Below, in pieces: positions 37,400-46,158 of a DNA stretch of 64,000 bases. Source of the stretch: Amycolatopsis sp. A133 (lineage in GTDB: Bacteria; Actinomycetota; Actinomycetes; Mycobacteriales; Pseudonocardiaceae); assembly GCF_031082405.1 (NCBI RefSeq), contig NZ_JAVHJU010000003.1:3219-67218 (forward strand), in the 5' to 3' direction. Position 1 is the first letter of the stretch. Each line of letters starts with the position of its first letter. The notes below the pieces were generated by a model. That model saw only the letters and a list, made by a program, of their open reading frames with translations. It did no database searches and was not told the origin of the DNA. A program made the position numbers and the translations under genes.

Positions 37400-38109
37400 C
37401 AAGGCAATGATCGAGCCAGTCGTCGAGGAACTTGGTCAGCGCCGGCATCGACCGCGCCACCATCCACGTCGGCCGCTCACTACCCGTCCCCAGGGCATCC
37501 CAGAACACCGGCAGGCCGTGGGACATCCTCGTGCTCGAAGAGGACATGCCCGTAGCCGCGATCGACATCAAGACGCCGTTCGGCTCCATCAGGAACAACA
37601 TCCGCAACAGGATGAACGACACGGTCGCGGCCCGCGCCAATGTCGCCAGAGCCTTCGATCAGAAGGCCGTGCGGGCCTTGAAACCCGCTGTAGGACAACT
37701 TTTTCTTCTCGAGGAACGATGGGATACAACGGATCCTATCCGGCCGCGGCAAACCTTCTTGAGCACCTTCGCCCCGGCCGGACCGCCCGAGTCTGTTCAG
37801 GACCAGTTCCGCGCCTTTTTTCGGCGCCTGTTGAACGACGAGATGTACGATGCGGTCTGCTTCCTGACCTCGACCGCTCCCCCCAACGTGAACGTCCGCG
37901 AGCCGGACCCGGCAATGGGCTTCGCCTCGTTCGCCACCAAGATCGCTGAACGCGTCGAAGACATCCGGGAAGCTCACCGAGGAAGCAAAATCCAGGCGGC
38001 GGAACTGGGACGCAAACTCGCCGAGCGCGACGACCTCAGCGCCGTGGTCGCAGGTTTGAGCGACACCAACGCCGGCCGCTTAACGGTCGACCTCGACGTC
38101 ATCCACTGA
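37400..38109 (+). pseudogene. PaeR7I/XhoI-like restriction endonuclease remnant
   Basis: From about 37432 the frame reads SAGIDRATIHVGRSLPVPRA, GRPWDILVLEEDMPVAAIDIKTPFGS and NNIRNRMNDTVAARANVARAF, close in layout to PaeR7I-type enzymes, whose D...(D/E)xK pair would be Asp in WDIL and Asp-Ile-Lys in AIDIK. The first 30 codons are in another frame (MIEPVVEELGQ from about 37408), and the true N-terminus is cut away by the IS110 element. The tail (KIQAAELGRKLAERDDLSAV) is no longer PaeR7I-like and ends at a TGA at 38109. No methyltransferase partner survives. Confidence 0.6.
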
Positions 38110-38355
38110 CGTCGGCAGACCGTCGAGGAACTGCGCGACCTCGTCCTGAACCCGGACACGACGGAAAACGAAATCCAGAAGATGATCGGTCGGAAGTACT
38201 GGCTCTTCGGCGGCGAGTATACCGGTGTCCTGGAACGGCGCGACAGCTTCGCCCTCGACGAGCAAGACATCCCGCTCGTCTGCGCCGACCGCAGCATCCA
38301 CATCATCGAGCTGAAACGCCCGGGGCACAAGCTGGTTAAGGCGCAGCGCCGCATG
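38110..38355 (+). pseudogene. Shedu (DUF4263) nuclease fragment
   Basis: Directly after the TGA at 38109 and in the same frame, the sequence reads ELRDLVLNPDTTENEIQKMI, RKYWLFGGEYTGVLERRD and HIIELKRPGHKLV. These are the Shedu SduA hallmarks: the acidic lead-in, the W-x-F/G strand, and the ELK of a PD-(D/E)XK core. It stops being coherent near 38355, where an inverted transposase fragment begins. Shedu is a single-gene antiphage nuclease; here only its catalytic core survives, without start or end. Confidence 0.65.
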
Positions 38356-38356
38356 C

Positions 38357-38807
38357 AAATCTCCCAGACTGTAGACGGCGCGATCCGATGCCCCAGCCGC
38401 GTCAACTCGCCCTGGACTCTGCGGTGTCCCCACCGTGGGTTCTCCTGCGCCAAACGCAGCACCAGCCTCTTCAGCGCCGCCGCCGTAGGTGGACACCCAG
38501 TGCGTCTACGTCGAGCCGTGCAGTCCCACTTTCTGGCGATCAGCCTGCGGTGCCAGCTCAGCAGTCTCCCTGGGATGACCAGGAAGACACTGCGCCACCG
38601 GCGGCGCGGGAGCAGCGACGACAACACGGCCAGCCAAAACCGGTCTGCGGGCTCATAGCGGACCGGACCGTTAACCTGTCGCCGCAGCACCGCGTTCTGA
38701 TGCCGGAGAACAAGCAACTCAGCGTCCTTGCCGGTATCCCGGCACAGCAGGATCGCCAGCACGGACAGCAACGCACGAGTTGTTCGGTACAGCAAAGAAA
38801 TGATCAT
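38357..38807 (-). pseudogene. Integrase-core transposase, N-terminal fragment
   Basis: An ATG at 38807 opens about 150 codons (ELLVLRHQNAVLRRQV, then LVLRLAQENPRWGHRRVQGE) that match the helix-turn-helix N-terminus of IS3/IS481-like integrase-core transposases. It ends abruptly after APSTVWEI at the Shedu junction, with no DDE residues. It is the 5' half of an insertion sequence left by a deletion that also removed the end of Shedu. 38808-39083 shows nothing further. Confidence 0.7.
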
Positions 38808-39083
38808 CCGGGCAGCATCTCAGCCGCCGAAGTGGACCTGCACACATCGGCTCCCACCAGCGGCGATGACTTCCCGAGTCCCACAACATCGCCAGTTCGC
38901 AGTGCCTACTGGTACGGCAACACTGGTATCGACGGCGGAGCGCGATTGTGAACGACCGTCCAACCTTTACAAACCCGAGCATTTGTCACGTTTGCAACCC
39001 GTGTCTTCACCGCGTCAAACCGGCAAGCAGCTGGGCGCAGCTGCGCCCTTAGCGACTGCGGGCGCATCTGACACAATCGCGAC

Positions 39084-39998
39084 ATGGACGAAACCGAAAG
39101 AGACATCTCTCCGTTCGATTACGATCTTTCGAAGATCATAACTCGAACCAATCGCCGAACCCCACATGGTCGCGCAAAGACCGCCAATGACGTTGTCACA
39201 AAGGGTTACATCGCAGCTGGTATGCGATTGATTCAGCAGGCCTTGGGACGGGGAGCTACGGCACCTCCGCCGAGAGGGCAAGAAAGTGACTGCCCCAGCC
39301 GACCAGTTCTACTGGACTGGCTCTCGCAGCGCAGAGTGGCAGATGAAGTAGCAAACAATCCCGCCCCGCTCCCGCGACAGGGAACCCACAGCGCACTCCG
39401 TAAAATATGGGAACCGCACTCCAACTTCATCGCCGATCTTCTTTCATTCGGCCTATGGTCAACTCATTACTCTCGTCGATATCAAGACAAGATCGGCGAG
39501 CTCGTCGAAGATCTCATCACCACTCCAAATTTCACCAGCACAGCACATCAGCTGTGCTACTGGAATCTGAAGACGCTGTCATCAATGCCACGGTGGCGAC
39601 TGCAACTGGTAGCCAGCGTGATATCAGAGCAGGACTCGGTCATCGCCAAGGCGCTATCCGACTACTACTCAGATACGGTGCAGGAATGGCAAGAAGTACA
39701 TCAGCTTGCACTCAACGTGATCAATAGAAGACTGCGTCCAGACATCACCCTTGACGACATCTCCAACCTTATTGGCGCACTGGCGGAAGGCTTTGCCCTG
39801 CGCCTGACAGGTGATCCTAACGCAGAAGTAATTGACCACTCCAAGCAACGCTCCCTTTACGGCACCGGCTGCCTGGCCATCCTGTACGCCTGCACGGAGC
39901 AAGCCGAAGAACCAGACCCCGCTTCATTCGAGCACCTCCTGCGCCAAACCCTCGACGGACAGGCGGATTCGACACCGAACTCCCACGATCCCGACTAG
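39084..39998 (+). CDS. Unknown helical protein, partner of cyclase-like gene
   Basis: 304 residues from ATG 39084. The protein is helical (WRLQLVASVISEQDSVIAKAL; NVINRRLRPDITLDDISNLIGALAEGFALRLTG), with a flexible N-terminus of 70 residues. The last third resembles the ligand domain of TetR-like regulators in rhythm, but no helix-turn-helix is evident. Third positions are less G/C-rich than in the host average, as in the next gene, which starts 20 bases downstream. The pair was probably acquired together. Confidence 0.65.
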   Translation: MDETERDISPFDYDLSKIITRTNRRTPHGRAKTANDVVTKGYIAAGMRLIQQALGRGATAPPPRGQESDCPSRPVLLDWLSQRRVADEVANNPAPLPRQGTHSALRKIWEPHSNFIADLLSFGLWSTHYSRRYQDKIGELVEDLITTPNFTSTAHQLCYWNLKTLSSMPRWRLQLVASVISEQDSVIAKALSDYYSDTVQEWQEVHQLALNVINRRLRPDITLDDISNLIGALAEGFALRLTGDPNAEVIDHSKQRSLYGTGCLAILYACTEQAEEPDPASFEHLLRQTLDGQADSTPNSHDPD

Positions 39999-40017
39999 AA
40001 CACGGAAGACACGCCAC

Positions 40018-40653
40018 ATGACGAGCTCTAGCAGGATTCAACACTACTATCGGACCATGGTAGCGCTTGACATCGAGAAATCCACGGAAACAACAAACCC
40101 TGAGAAAGCAGCGAACCGCCAGACAATGTACGAGATATTCGAAGAATCGTTGATTGCCGGCGGAATCCAAAGATCGGACCGTAACCTAGTCGACTGGGGC
40201 GACGGAGTCCTAGCGCTGATTCGACCCGTAGATCGAGCGCCGAAGGTTAACCTTTTACGTGCCACCATTCCAACACTCGAGAAGTTACTCGGCAAGCACA
40301 ATGCCGAGCAAGACAGTCACCTCCGCCTACGCGTTGCAGTACACGCGGGCGAGGTACATCGCGACAGTCGTGGATGGTATGGCGAGGCCATCGACGTCGT
40401 CTTTCGCCTCATCAATTCCAAAGAAGCTCGCATGACCCTGCGTAACAATGAAAGGACGATCGCCCTGATTGTCTCCAGCGAGATACAGCATGCAGTCATT
40501 CGACACAAGTACTTCGGAATAGACCCGGCGGAATTTTATGATTTATTTTCCGTGCATGTACATGATGCTGATTATCACGGCTGGCTGCACTGCCCTTATG
40601 AAGAATCTACGCCTCGAATCGAATTTGTCGAGTCGGACCACGCTGGCCGATAG
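40018..40653 (+). CDS. Class III nucleotidyl-cyclase-like protein
   Basis: 211 residues from ATG 40018. The fold markers of class III cyclases are visible: VALDIEKST (first metal Asp about 18), WGDGVLAL (second Asp about 62), RLRVAVHAGEV, and GEAIDVVFRL, where the usual catalytic Asn is Asp but the Arg remains. Many actinomycete relatives are single-domain and of unknown product. In Pycsar defence a similar cyclase makes cCMP or cUMP for an effector encoded beside it. Here the neighbour at 39084 has neither TIR nor membrane helix, so an effector role for it is only a hypothesis. The A+T-richer codons suggest transfer. Confidence 0.7.
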   Translation: MTSSSRIQHYYRTMVALDIEKSTETTNPEKAANRQTMYEIFEESLIAGGIQRSDRNLVDWGDGVLALIRPVDRAPKVNLLRATIPTLEKLLGKHNAEQDSHLRLRVAVHAGEVHRDSRGWYGEAIDVVFRLINSKEARMTLRNNERTIALIVSSEIQHAVIRHKYFGIDPAEFYDLFSVHVHDADYHGWLHCPYEESTPRIEFVESDHAGR

Positions 40654-40659
40654 ATGCGA

Positions 40660-40880
40660 CGAGTGGCTCAGCGAAACAGCTCGTCCGCACCCCCACACGA
40701 TCACCGGCATCGGGAGCAACGTCGCCACGACTCAAGCCGGCAGAGCCGCGGTCCAGAACAACGTCTGCAACGGCGGCAGATAGATCAACGTCGCTGCGAA
40801 GATCAGCTCGAACACGATCCGCCCGGCAGCAACCGGTTCGTCGTCAAGCCCAACGAGCGCAGCGACGCCCGCTCGGTCCG
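40660..40880 (-). pseudogene. P-type ATPase C-terminal relic
   Basis: The minus strand reads AAGRIVFELIFAATLIYLPP and LQTLFWTAALPA, then after a frame break VVATLLPMPVIVWG: the last two transmembrane helices and tail of a cation-transporting P-type ATPase. The catalytic domains are absent. It is a gene end left by rearrangement. Confidence 0.6.
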
Positions 40881-40956
40881 GGCCGTGACACCGTGCCCAC
40901 CTGGCCATGCATGTCTACATCGCCATCAGCGCAGCCGCCCATGTCGTCAGCCCGCC

Positions 40957-41262
40957 GTGCTGCACGCCAACGCACTGGCACTCGCCGACCAGACCGGAGA
41001 AGCCTTGTGGCGACACGGAGCCCACGAGGTTCTTCTCCGGACCGGAACCAGTCTCGCACTCACCGGCCAGCCGGGCGGCGCGGACGGCTACTTCACGCGC
41101 CGCGTCGCGACCGCTGAGAAGCTTCTCGGCTGCGACCACCGAGACACCCTCATGATCCGCACCGACTCGCCGACCGCGTCGGGTCGGATTGGCGACACCG
41201 CGGTTCCAAGCGCGTTGCTGCGAACCTCGCACGCTGATCAATGCCGGGTACTCGGCACGTGA
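40957..41262 (+). pseudogene. TPR-domain protein fragment
   Basis: The frame contains LHANALALADQTGEALWRHG and DGYFTRRVATAEKLLGCDHRDTLMIR. The second is the kinesin-light-chain type TPR unit seen at the end of actinomycete NLR proteins (consensus LGPDHPDTL). No NTPase precedes it. It is probably the tail of a lost NLR or regulator. To 41401 nothing else is evident. Confidence 0.5.
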
Positions 41263-41401
41263 TCATGCGCCACGGCACCGTCACTCGATCAACCACCCGC
41301 TACACACCGTGAACCAGCTGGTCAGCGCCCATGACAGCGTTTCCGCAACCCACAGGCTCGCCGCCGACCGTGAACGGCCCCTGTCACCCGGACTGGCGTT
41401 T

Positions 41402-42262
41402 TCAGGCGGCAAGTGATCCGTCGATCCGCATCGCGTGTTCGGCGAGGTCGACGAGCGCCTCGGCGACGTCGGCGGCGGCACGGAGCTCGTTGACGAGCGC
41501 GCCCATAATGCGCCTCACCTGGTCCAAGAGCAGTTCGATGCGCTGCGTGTCCGGTGAGTTCAGATCGATCGTTTCGCAAATGCCGTGGAGATGGAACAGC
41601 AGGAAGTAGAGCGGGTCATGGCTGATCGCGGAGCTGTCCAGCCCATCGGAGTAAAGCGAGAGGAGTCCGCTGCTCTCGGGGAGATCCAGGGTCGTGAGCG
41701 GCATCGACCGCTCCACGAGCAGTCGTTCGACGATCGTCGTGTCGGTGTGGTGCACCCAGCCGAGCAGGACGGTCGCCCGGATCCGGAACGTGTGTGCGGC
41801 GGCCGACATGCCGGTGTCGGGTGAGCTTTCCACCAGCGCGAGGTCGTCGATCAGCCGGGCGAGGTGGATGAGCCGCCGCCGGCGTCCCCCTTCCGCGGCG
41901 TAGTCGCCAACCAGCTTCCAGCGAAGACCCTGCAGGACGAGAAACGCCTCGAGCTGCGATGCTTCCGGCGTACGGACGGCGTCCAGCCCGCTCGCTGCCT
42001 TGCGCCAGGTCTCGGCCTCGGTCCTCAGTGTTTTCAGGCTGTTCCGATCGATCCGAATGTCCTCGGGCTTGGCGCCTTCGCGGTCCTCCGACGGCACGTG
42101 GCTCCACCCGCTCATCGCCAGGGCCATGACACTGCCCTGCCCGAGGACATGGCGCCCGTGCGCCCGGCTCAGCCGAGCAGCGTCCTGGTGGCTCTTGATC
42201 GCCGACGTGAGGAACGTGAGCAGGGCGGCGAGGAACCCGTTGCGGACGAAGTCCTGCGTCAC
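41402..42262 (-). CDS. Unknown helical protein
   Basis: 286 residues from a GTG at 42262. An N-terminal amphipathic or weak membrane segment (FLAALLTFLTSAIKSHQDAARL) is followed by a long all-helical body (SGLLSLYSDGLDSSAISHDP; DPLYFLLFHLHGICETIDL). No known domain is recognised. It follows, 30 bases downstream, a 73-residue membrane protein on the same strand, so they likely form an operon. Composition matches the host. Confidence 0.65.
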   Translation of the reverse strand: MTQDFVRNGFLAALLTFLTSAIKSHQDAARLSRAHGRHVLGQGSVMALAMSGWSHVPSEDREGAKPEDIRIDRNSLKTLRTEAETWRKAASGLDAVRTPEASQLEAFLVLQGLRWKLVGDYAAEGGRRRRLIHLARLIDDLALVESSPDTGMSAAAHTFRIRATVLLGWVHHTDTTIVERLLVERSMPLTTLDLPESSGLLSLYSDGLDSSAISHDPLYFLLFHLHGICETIDLNSPDTQRIELLLDQVRRIMGALVNELRAAADVAEALVDLAEHAMRIDGSLAA

Positions 42263-42292
42263 CTTGACCCAGTCCCAGCGGGCAGGCCCGAG

Positions 42293-42514
42293 TCACACCG
42301 CAATCACCTGCTCCAGCACCGCCGCCAGGAGCGCGAACGCCACGGTCAGCACCACGAGCGCAAGCGGCTTGCGCAGGATCCATCCCATGGGGATCACGAC
42401 CTTTTTGGACGGTGGTGCGGGTGTGTCTACGGCAGTCGCAGACGTTTGACCTGGCGTTACACCCGCCGTCGGTGGCGGGTGACAGGAGACAGTGGCCACT
42501 AGGTGTTCCGACAA
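42293..42514 (-). CDS. Small single-pass membrane protein
   Basis: 73 residues from a TTG at 42514; GTG at 42499 is possible. A proline-rich N-terminus (TPAPPSKKVVIPMGW) precedes one transmembrane helix at the very C-terminus (LALVVLTVAFALLAAVLEQVIAV), a tail-anchored layout. It is encoded upstream of the helical protein at 41402-42262. Confidence 0.55.
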   Translation of the reverse strand: MSEHLVATVSCHPPPTAGVTPGQTSATAVDTPAPPSKKVVIPMGWILRKPLALVVLTVAFALLAAVLEQVIAV

Positions 42515-42674
42515 CGGTGGTTGGGTACGAGGCCGAGACCCCGGAGGCCATAATCCCCCACCGCCATCCTCGCTGCCTGTGGTCGGCAGGCTCTGTCTGG
42601 CCCGGTGTGTCGTGGACGGTTACATCAACACCTCCGCCATCCCAGAGTATGTCGATATGGTTCGACGCAAGGTG

Positions 42675-43259
42675 TTAACCGGTGGTGCAGGCGTGGCCAT
42701 AGAGATGCGATACGCCACCAAGGCGGTCTACAGGGACAGAACTCACCTCGGCGAGCCGCGCCGAGTCCCGTTGCTTGTCACGAGCGTATTGCGGGTGACG
42801 TGTCTCTACCAGATTGTAGAGATACTGAAAATATTCCTGCCAACGGCCAGGATCTGCCGAGCCTGACGCCGCTCGCTTCGCGCGCTCCGCCTCGATGAGT
42901 GGGCACATCTTTTCCCAAGTGTCGATAATGGAGCCGCCAAGGTAGCCCGCGACAGGCTCGAGGTCAACGACGTCATGGAGCACCAGCGCACCCACGTTGT
43001 CGTAATACCAAGCTAGGTCGCGAACGAGCACCTGTTGTTCCAATGGAAGGCAAGCTAGCCCCTGACTTAAGTCGAACTCGCTAATTTCATAGAAGACGAA
43101 CCTGCGCGCCTGAGCCAATCGATCGCTCCTGTGCTCCCTGAACAGGTCCACAAGTACCGACAGCGAGTTCGAATGCCTAGCCAACCGAATCTGCCGTCGA
43201 GTATTCACAAGCGACGCGAACAACTCGACCAAAGACAACGCGAACGCAGCAAATTGCAT
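42675..43259 (-). CDS. DUF4760-like membrane-anchored protein
   Basis: 194 residues. The ATG at 43259 lies six bases after GGAG; a longer frame to 43367 has no site and reads as noise. One N-terminal transmembrane helix (AAFALSLVELFASLV) is followed by a helical cytosolic domain typical of small proteins with LARHSNSLSVLVDLFREHRS and YYDNVGALVLHDVVDLEPV. Similar proteins occur singly near defence islands; the role is not known. It has its own promoter region toward 43400. Confidence 0.7.
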   Translation of the reverse strand: MQFAAFALSLVELFASLVNTRRQIRLARHSNSLSVLVDLFREHRSDRLAQARRFVFYEISEFDLSQGLACLPLEQQVLVRDLAWYYDNVGALVLHDVVDLEPVAGYLGGSIIDTWEKMCPLIEAERAKRAASGSADPGRWQEYFQYLYNLVETRHPQYARDKQRDSARLAEVSSVPVDRLGGVSHLYGHACTTG

Positions 43260-43369
43260 ATAAACTCCAACCCTGAGGACCGTGCCGTGCAGCAGCGCGA
43301 AGCATGTCGTCGACGGCAAACAAGTGGACCAATGCCATGTCAGATCAGTCGCTTGGAAGCGTTCCACTG

Positions 43370-43606
43370 CTACAACACCAAATCTCGGCGAGACGTCAAC
43401 CCGACTGAGCCACGCAACGCGGCATCGTGCCGGCGAACCCCTCCCACGTCCTCGACAGCCGGCACAGCGGCCTCCGCTGCCCTGATCGTGGAGTCGCTCA
43501 TCTCCCGGAGGTTCGCGGCCTGCAGATCCGCCAGCACTCCGGACCAGTCGAGGATGGCCAGGCCGAACCGACGCGATCGCACGAGCTGATCAGTCATCAT
43601 GTCCAC
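43370..43606 (-). CDS. Small protein, doubtful
   Basis: 78 codons: FGLAILDWSGVLADLQAANL, then SDSTIRAAEAAVPAVEDVGG, plausible helical sequence that loses quality in its last 25 codons. It may be the remaining 5' part of a longer gene. No site or neighbour supports it further. Confidence 0.3.
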   Translation of the reverse strand: MDMMTDQLVRSRRFGLAILDWSGVLADLQAANLREMSDSTIRAAEAAVPAVEDVGGVRRHDAALRGSVGLTSRRDLVL

Positions 43607-43727
43607 CTTGAGTACCTTCCGCCCGCCAGCAGCCCCTCAATCAGTCGCCCAGTCGACACGAGAAGTTTCACCCATGCTGCGGCCCCGCACGATGTAACAA
43701 GTTGCGTCCCGTGGCAGACAATGACTC

Positions 43728-44145
43728 ATCATCTGGAACACAGTCCTGCCCGCGCTGATCGCTGCGCTCGCTGCCCTCGGCGGTGTCGCCACCGGCGCCC
43801 TTGTCGAACCCGTGAAGCTCGGGGCCGCCCGCCGTGCTCGTGTCCGCCAGGACCATGAGGAGCGGTGCGCCCGGTTCGTGGAAGCTGCGACCGCAGCGCG
43901 ATGTGGGGTCATGCGGCTTAACATCGCTCATCGCCGTGCGTAACTCGGAGGCGAGAACGTCGCCCAGGACGAACTACTGGCCCTGGAATCGACCTACTGG
44001 GCAGCTCGGATCGAGTCACGGCAGTATGCCGGGCTCATCCACTTGTTCGGCACGGACGAACTTACTCGGCAGGCGTTCGCCGTTCGTGACGCCGACCGCT
44101 GCTTCCGCCGCAATCAGTGGGACGTCGAGGAATCCGGAGAGCTCG
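43728..44145 (+). pseudogene. Membrane-anchored unknown gene, interrupted by TAA and truncated
   Basis: One frame reads NTVLPALIAALAALGGVATG (a transmembrane helix), LVEPVKLGAARRARVRQDHE and FVEAATAARCGVMRLNIAHR, then a TAA near 43942, then on in the same frame ESTYWAARIESRQYAGLIHL and AFAVRDADRCFRRNQWD. There is no start codon at the front. The layout matches a common actinomycete hypothetical protein. The 3' end is replaced by a transposase fragment. Confidence 0.5.
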
Positions 44146-44260
44146 ACCGCGCATCGCCGGTTCACCGAGTGGGTCAAGGTGGAGGTGTTCGCCCGGCTGC
44201 ACCAGATGATGCTGGACCTGCTCGGTTCTGCCGGAGCGATCGACTGGTCACGAGCACCGG
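44146..44260 (+). pseudogene. IS5-family transposase fragment
   Basis: About 38 codons read AHRRFTEWVKVEVFARLHQM and GAIDWSRAPADI, the conserved stretch before the first Asp of IS5/IS427-type transposases (LDWSRA). Nothing before or after belongs to the element. It is joined without a break to the nucleotidyltransferase fragment. Confidence 0.6.
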
Positions 44261-44626
44261 CCGACATCCTGCCCGCGCTGGAGTACCGCAAGTACAAGTC
44301 AATCCCACCGCCAGGAGCAGAGGAATACGAGGAGGGCATTTTCTTCCGACACCGGAACAGCACTCCGATCATCAACTTTCCAAAGCAACACCTGCACAAC
44401 GGCAACATGAAGGACCGTCGGCCCAGCGGCCGACTTAAAGAGATTATTCGAGCCGCCAAGAACGCCCGCACAAAGGTACTAGAACATGAACTACTAAAAG
44501 AGTCCGACACCTCCGTATTTCATCGAGTACCTGTTCTACACCGTACCGGATGACAAATTTCGAACTTCCCCTTCATGGGGCATTCTACAATGCGGCAAAC
44601 TGGCTATCTCAACCGCAATGCGATAG
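44261..44626 (+). pseudogene. CD-NTase-like nucleotidyltransferase, C-terminal fragment
   Basis: The frame reads EEYEEGIFFRHRNSTPIINF then PKQHLHNGNMKDRR, and after a frameshift near 44510 PPYFIEYLFYTVPDDKF. The EGI-x-F strand, the NFPKQH-x2-NG motif and the YFIEYLLYNVPD helix mark the C-terminal half of SMODS/CD-NTase-like nucleotidyltransferases. The active site (GSxxxGT, DxD) is missing. It shows that a nucleotide-signalling gene once stood here. Confidence 0.6.
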
Positions 44627-44833
44627 TCCAGATGATTCACGAAGCTGGCCCGCCAAAACGGACTGTTACACTTGTTCGGGACAGGCCCGAATCAATGGTC
44701 CATTTGTCGGTCGAGGAAGTTTATCGCGACCATAGAGTCAAGTCTGTACCGCTGTCGGCTTTGGCCTGCCAGTCATCCAAACTCTCATGCGGGCGCCAGC
44801 CCAGGCGACGATGCTGTCGCTGGTATTGCGCGG

Positions 44834-45592
44834 CTACTTACGCCGTTCCTCAGGCGCACTGAGGAGTCCGGACAGCGGTCCTCGAAGGTCATCCGCGTCG
44901 CCACGCCACTTCACCACTGCCGGCGGAGGACTGCCGAAACTCCGCCAGGGATGGTCGCCGACCTCACGCGCGACCACCAGAACCGCGGCATCGTCCACCA
45001 CAGTCGACACACGTGCGCGCATGATGCTGGCGACGTGGTCGTCAAGAGCCAGGCGGATGGCGACATAAACGACCCTACCGCTCCTTGCCACGCGCGCGTT
45101 CCACCATCCGCCGTCGGACCCGTTCACGCGGACATCTGCACCGATCGTCTGCGCCACCTCCATCACGACGGTCATGATCTCGTCTTTGAAGAGCGCATGG
45201 TCGGCCAGTCTCGCGGCCTTCGTGATGTCGACGTCGTCGACGGTTCCTTCCAGTACGCCGGCAATGGCGTCCTGGGCAACGCGCGCAATGTCTGCCTGTG
45301 GCGTCGTCAAGGCTTCCGCGTCGGCGACTTCGGTCCCCGCGCGGAGGTCGACCATCAGGTTCTTGCCCCATGACACGCGTCGAGGCAGAAATCCTACGAC
45401 GCCGAGCAAGAACGCCGTACCACCGAGGATGACGAGAGCCACTGCGGCAGCCCCTTCGTGACCGAGGAAGACGCCGACCTGGCCGCAGCAAACCAGAGCG
45501 AGTCCGAACACGGCACACGCCACACGCTCACCAGGCGGGAGCCGCACTGGCCGCGTTGCGCTCTTCCGAGACGGCGAGGTGCTCTTACCCAT
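44834..45592 (-). CDS. Two-helix membrane protein with soluble C-terminal domain
   Basis: 252 residues from ATG 45592. Two transmembrane helices (CAVFGLALVCCGQVGVF and AAVALVILGGTAFLLGVVGF, about 25-70) are followed by a helical linker and a compact alpha/beta domain (DVRVNGSDGGWWNARVARSGRVVYVAIRLALDD, then DDAAVLVVAREVG). The domain is reminiscent of a restriction-endonuclease-like fold, but no acidic/lysine active site is clear. The start overlaps the previous gene's stop by eight bases (ATGGGTAA), so they are translated together. Confidence 0.68.
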   Translation of the reverse strand: MGKSTSPSRKSATRPVRLPPGERVACAVFGLALVCCGQVGVFLGHEGAAAVALVILGGTAFLLGVVGFLPRRVSWGKNLMVDLRAGTEVADAEALTTPQADIARVAQDAIAGVLEGTVDDVDITKAARLADHALFKDEIMTVVMEVAQTIGADVRVNGSDGGWWNARVARSGRVVYVAIRLALDDHVASIMRARVSTVVDDAAVLVVAREVGDHPWRSFGSPPPAVVKWRGDADDLRGPLSGLLSAPEERRK

Positions 45593-45851
45593 GGGGACAT
45601 CGCAATTTCGGTACCTTGTTCCGCCAGGCCTGCACGTAAGCCTCCCGGTCGTACCCGCAGGTCGCCTGCAAGTAGCCGATTTGCCACCGCGACAATCGCG
45701 GTCCTTTTGGGACCGCGAGGTAAAGGCCGTTGCGGTGCATGACGCGGAACTCCGGTGTCGAGTCGACACAGCGAAAGCCCAACGCACGCAAGGTTCGCGC
45801 GTGCGCCTTACCGCCGCCATCGCAGTTCCACCGCTTGCCGTGTTTAGCCAT
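45585..45851 (-). CDS. Small basic protein of unknown function
   Basis: 88 residues from ATG 45851. KHGKRWNCDGGGKAHARTLR, FRVMHRNGLYLAVPKGPRLS and WQIGYLQATCGYDREAY suggest a small alpha/beta protein with four cysteines, possibly nucleic-acid-binding. It is the first gene of the pair with 44834-45592. Confidence 0.6.
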   Translation of the reverse strand: MAKHGKRWNCDGGGKAHARTLRALGFRCVDSTPEFRVMHRNGLYLAVPKGPRLSRWQIGYLQATCGYDREAYVQAWRNKVPKLRCPHG

Positions 45852-46158
45852 GTCACAACCACCCGCTTGCCGTGCGTCAACTCCTACTGTCACCGTGCGT
45901 AGTGACAGGAGGATCGCCGCAGCCAGGAAACTGCTACGCCTCCGGGGTCAAATCCACCAAAAGAGGCCAGATCGTAACCGCAGAATGCTCGGGACGCTCC
46001 GCCAGCGACGCCTTGCGTCGCTTGTTGCAGCTATCAGCAGAGACACCAACAGGTTCGCGCAGGTCAGCTGCAGGCTCCGTGCCTGGCAGCCGGCCGGATC
46101 GGCCTATGCCTCCTTCGGCTCGGAGTAACGGCGTCGGCGCCTCCGGCGACCATTAGTC

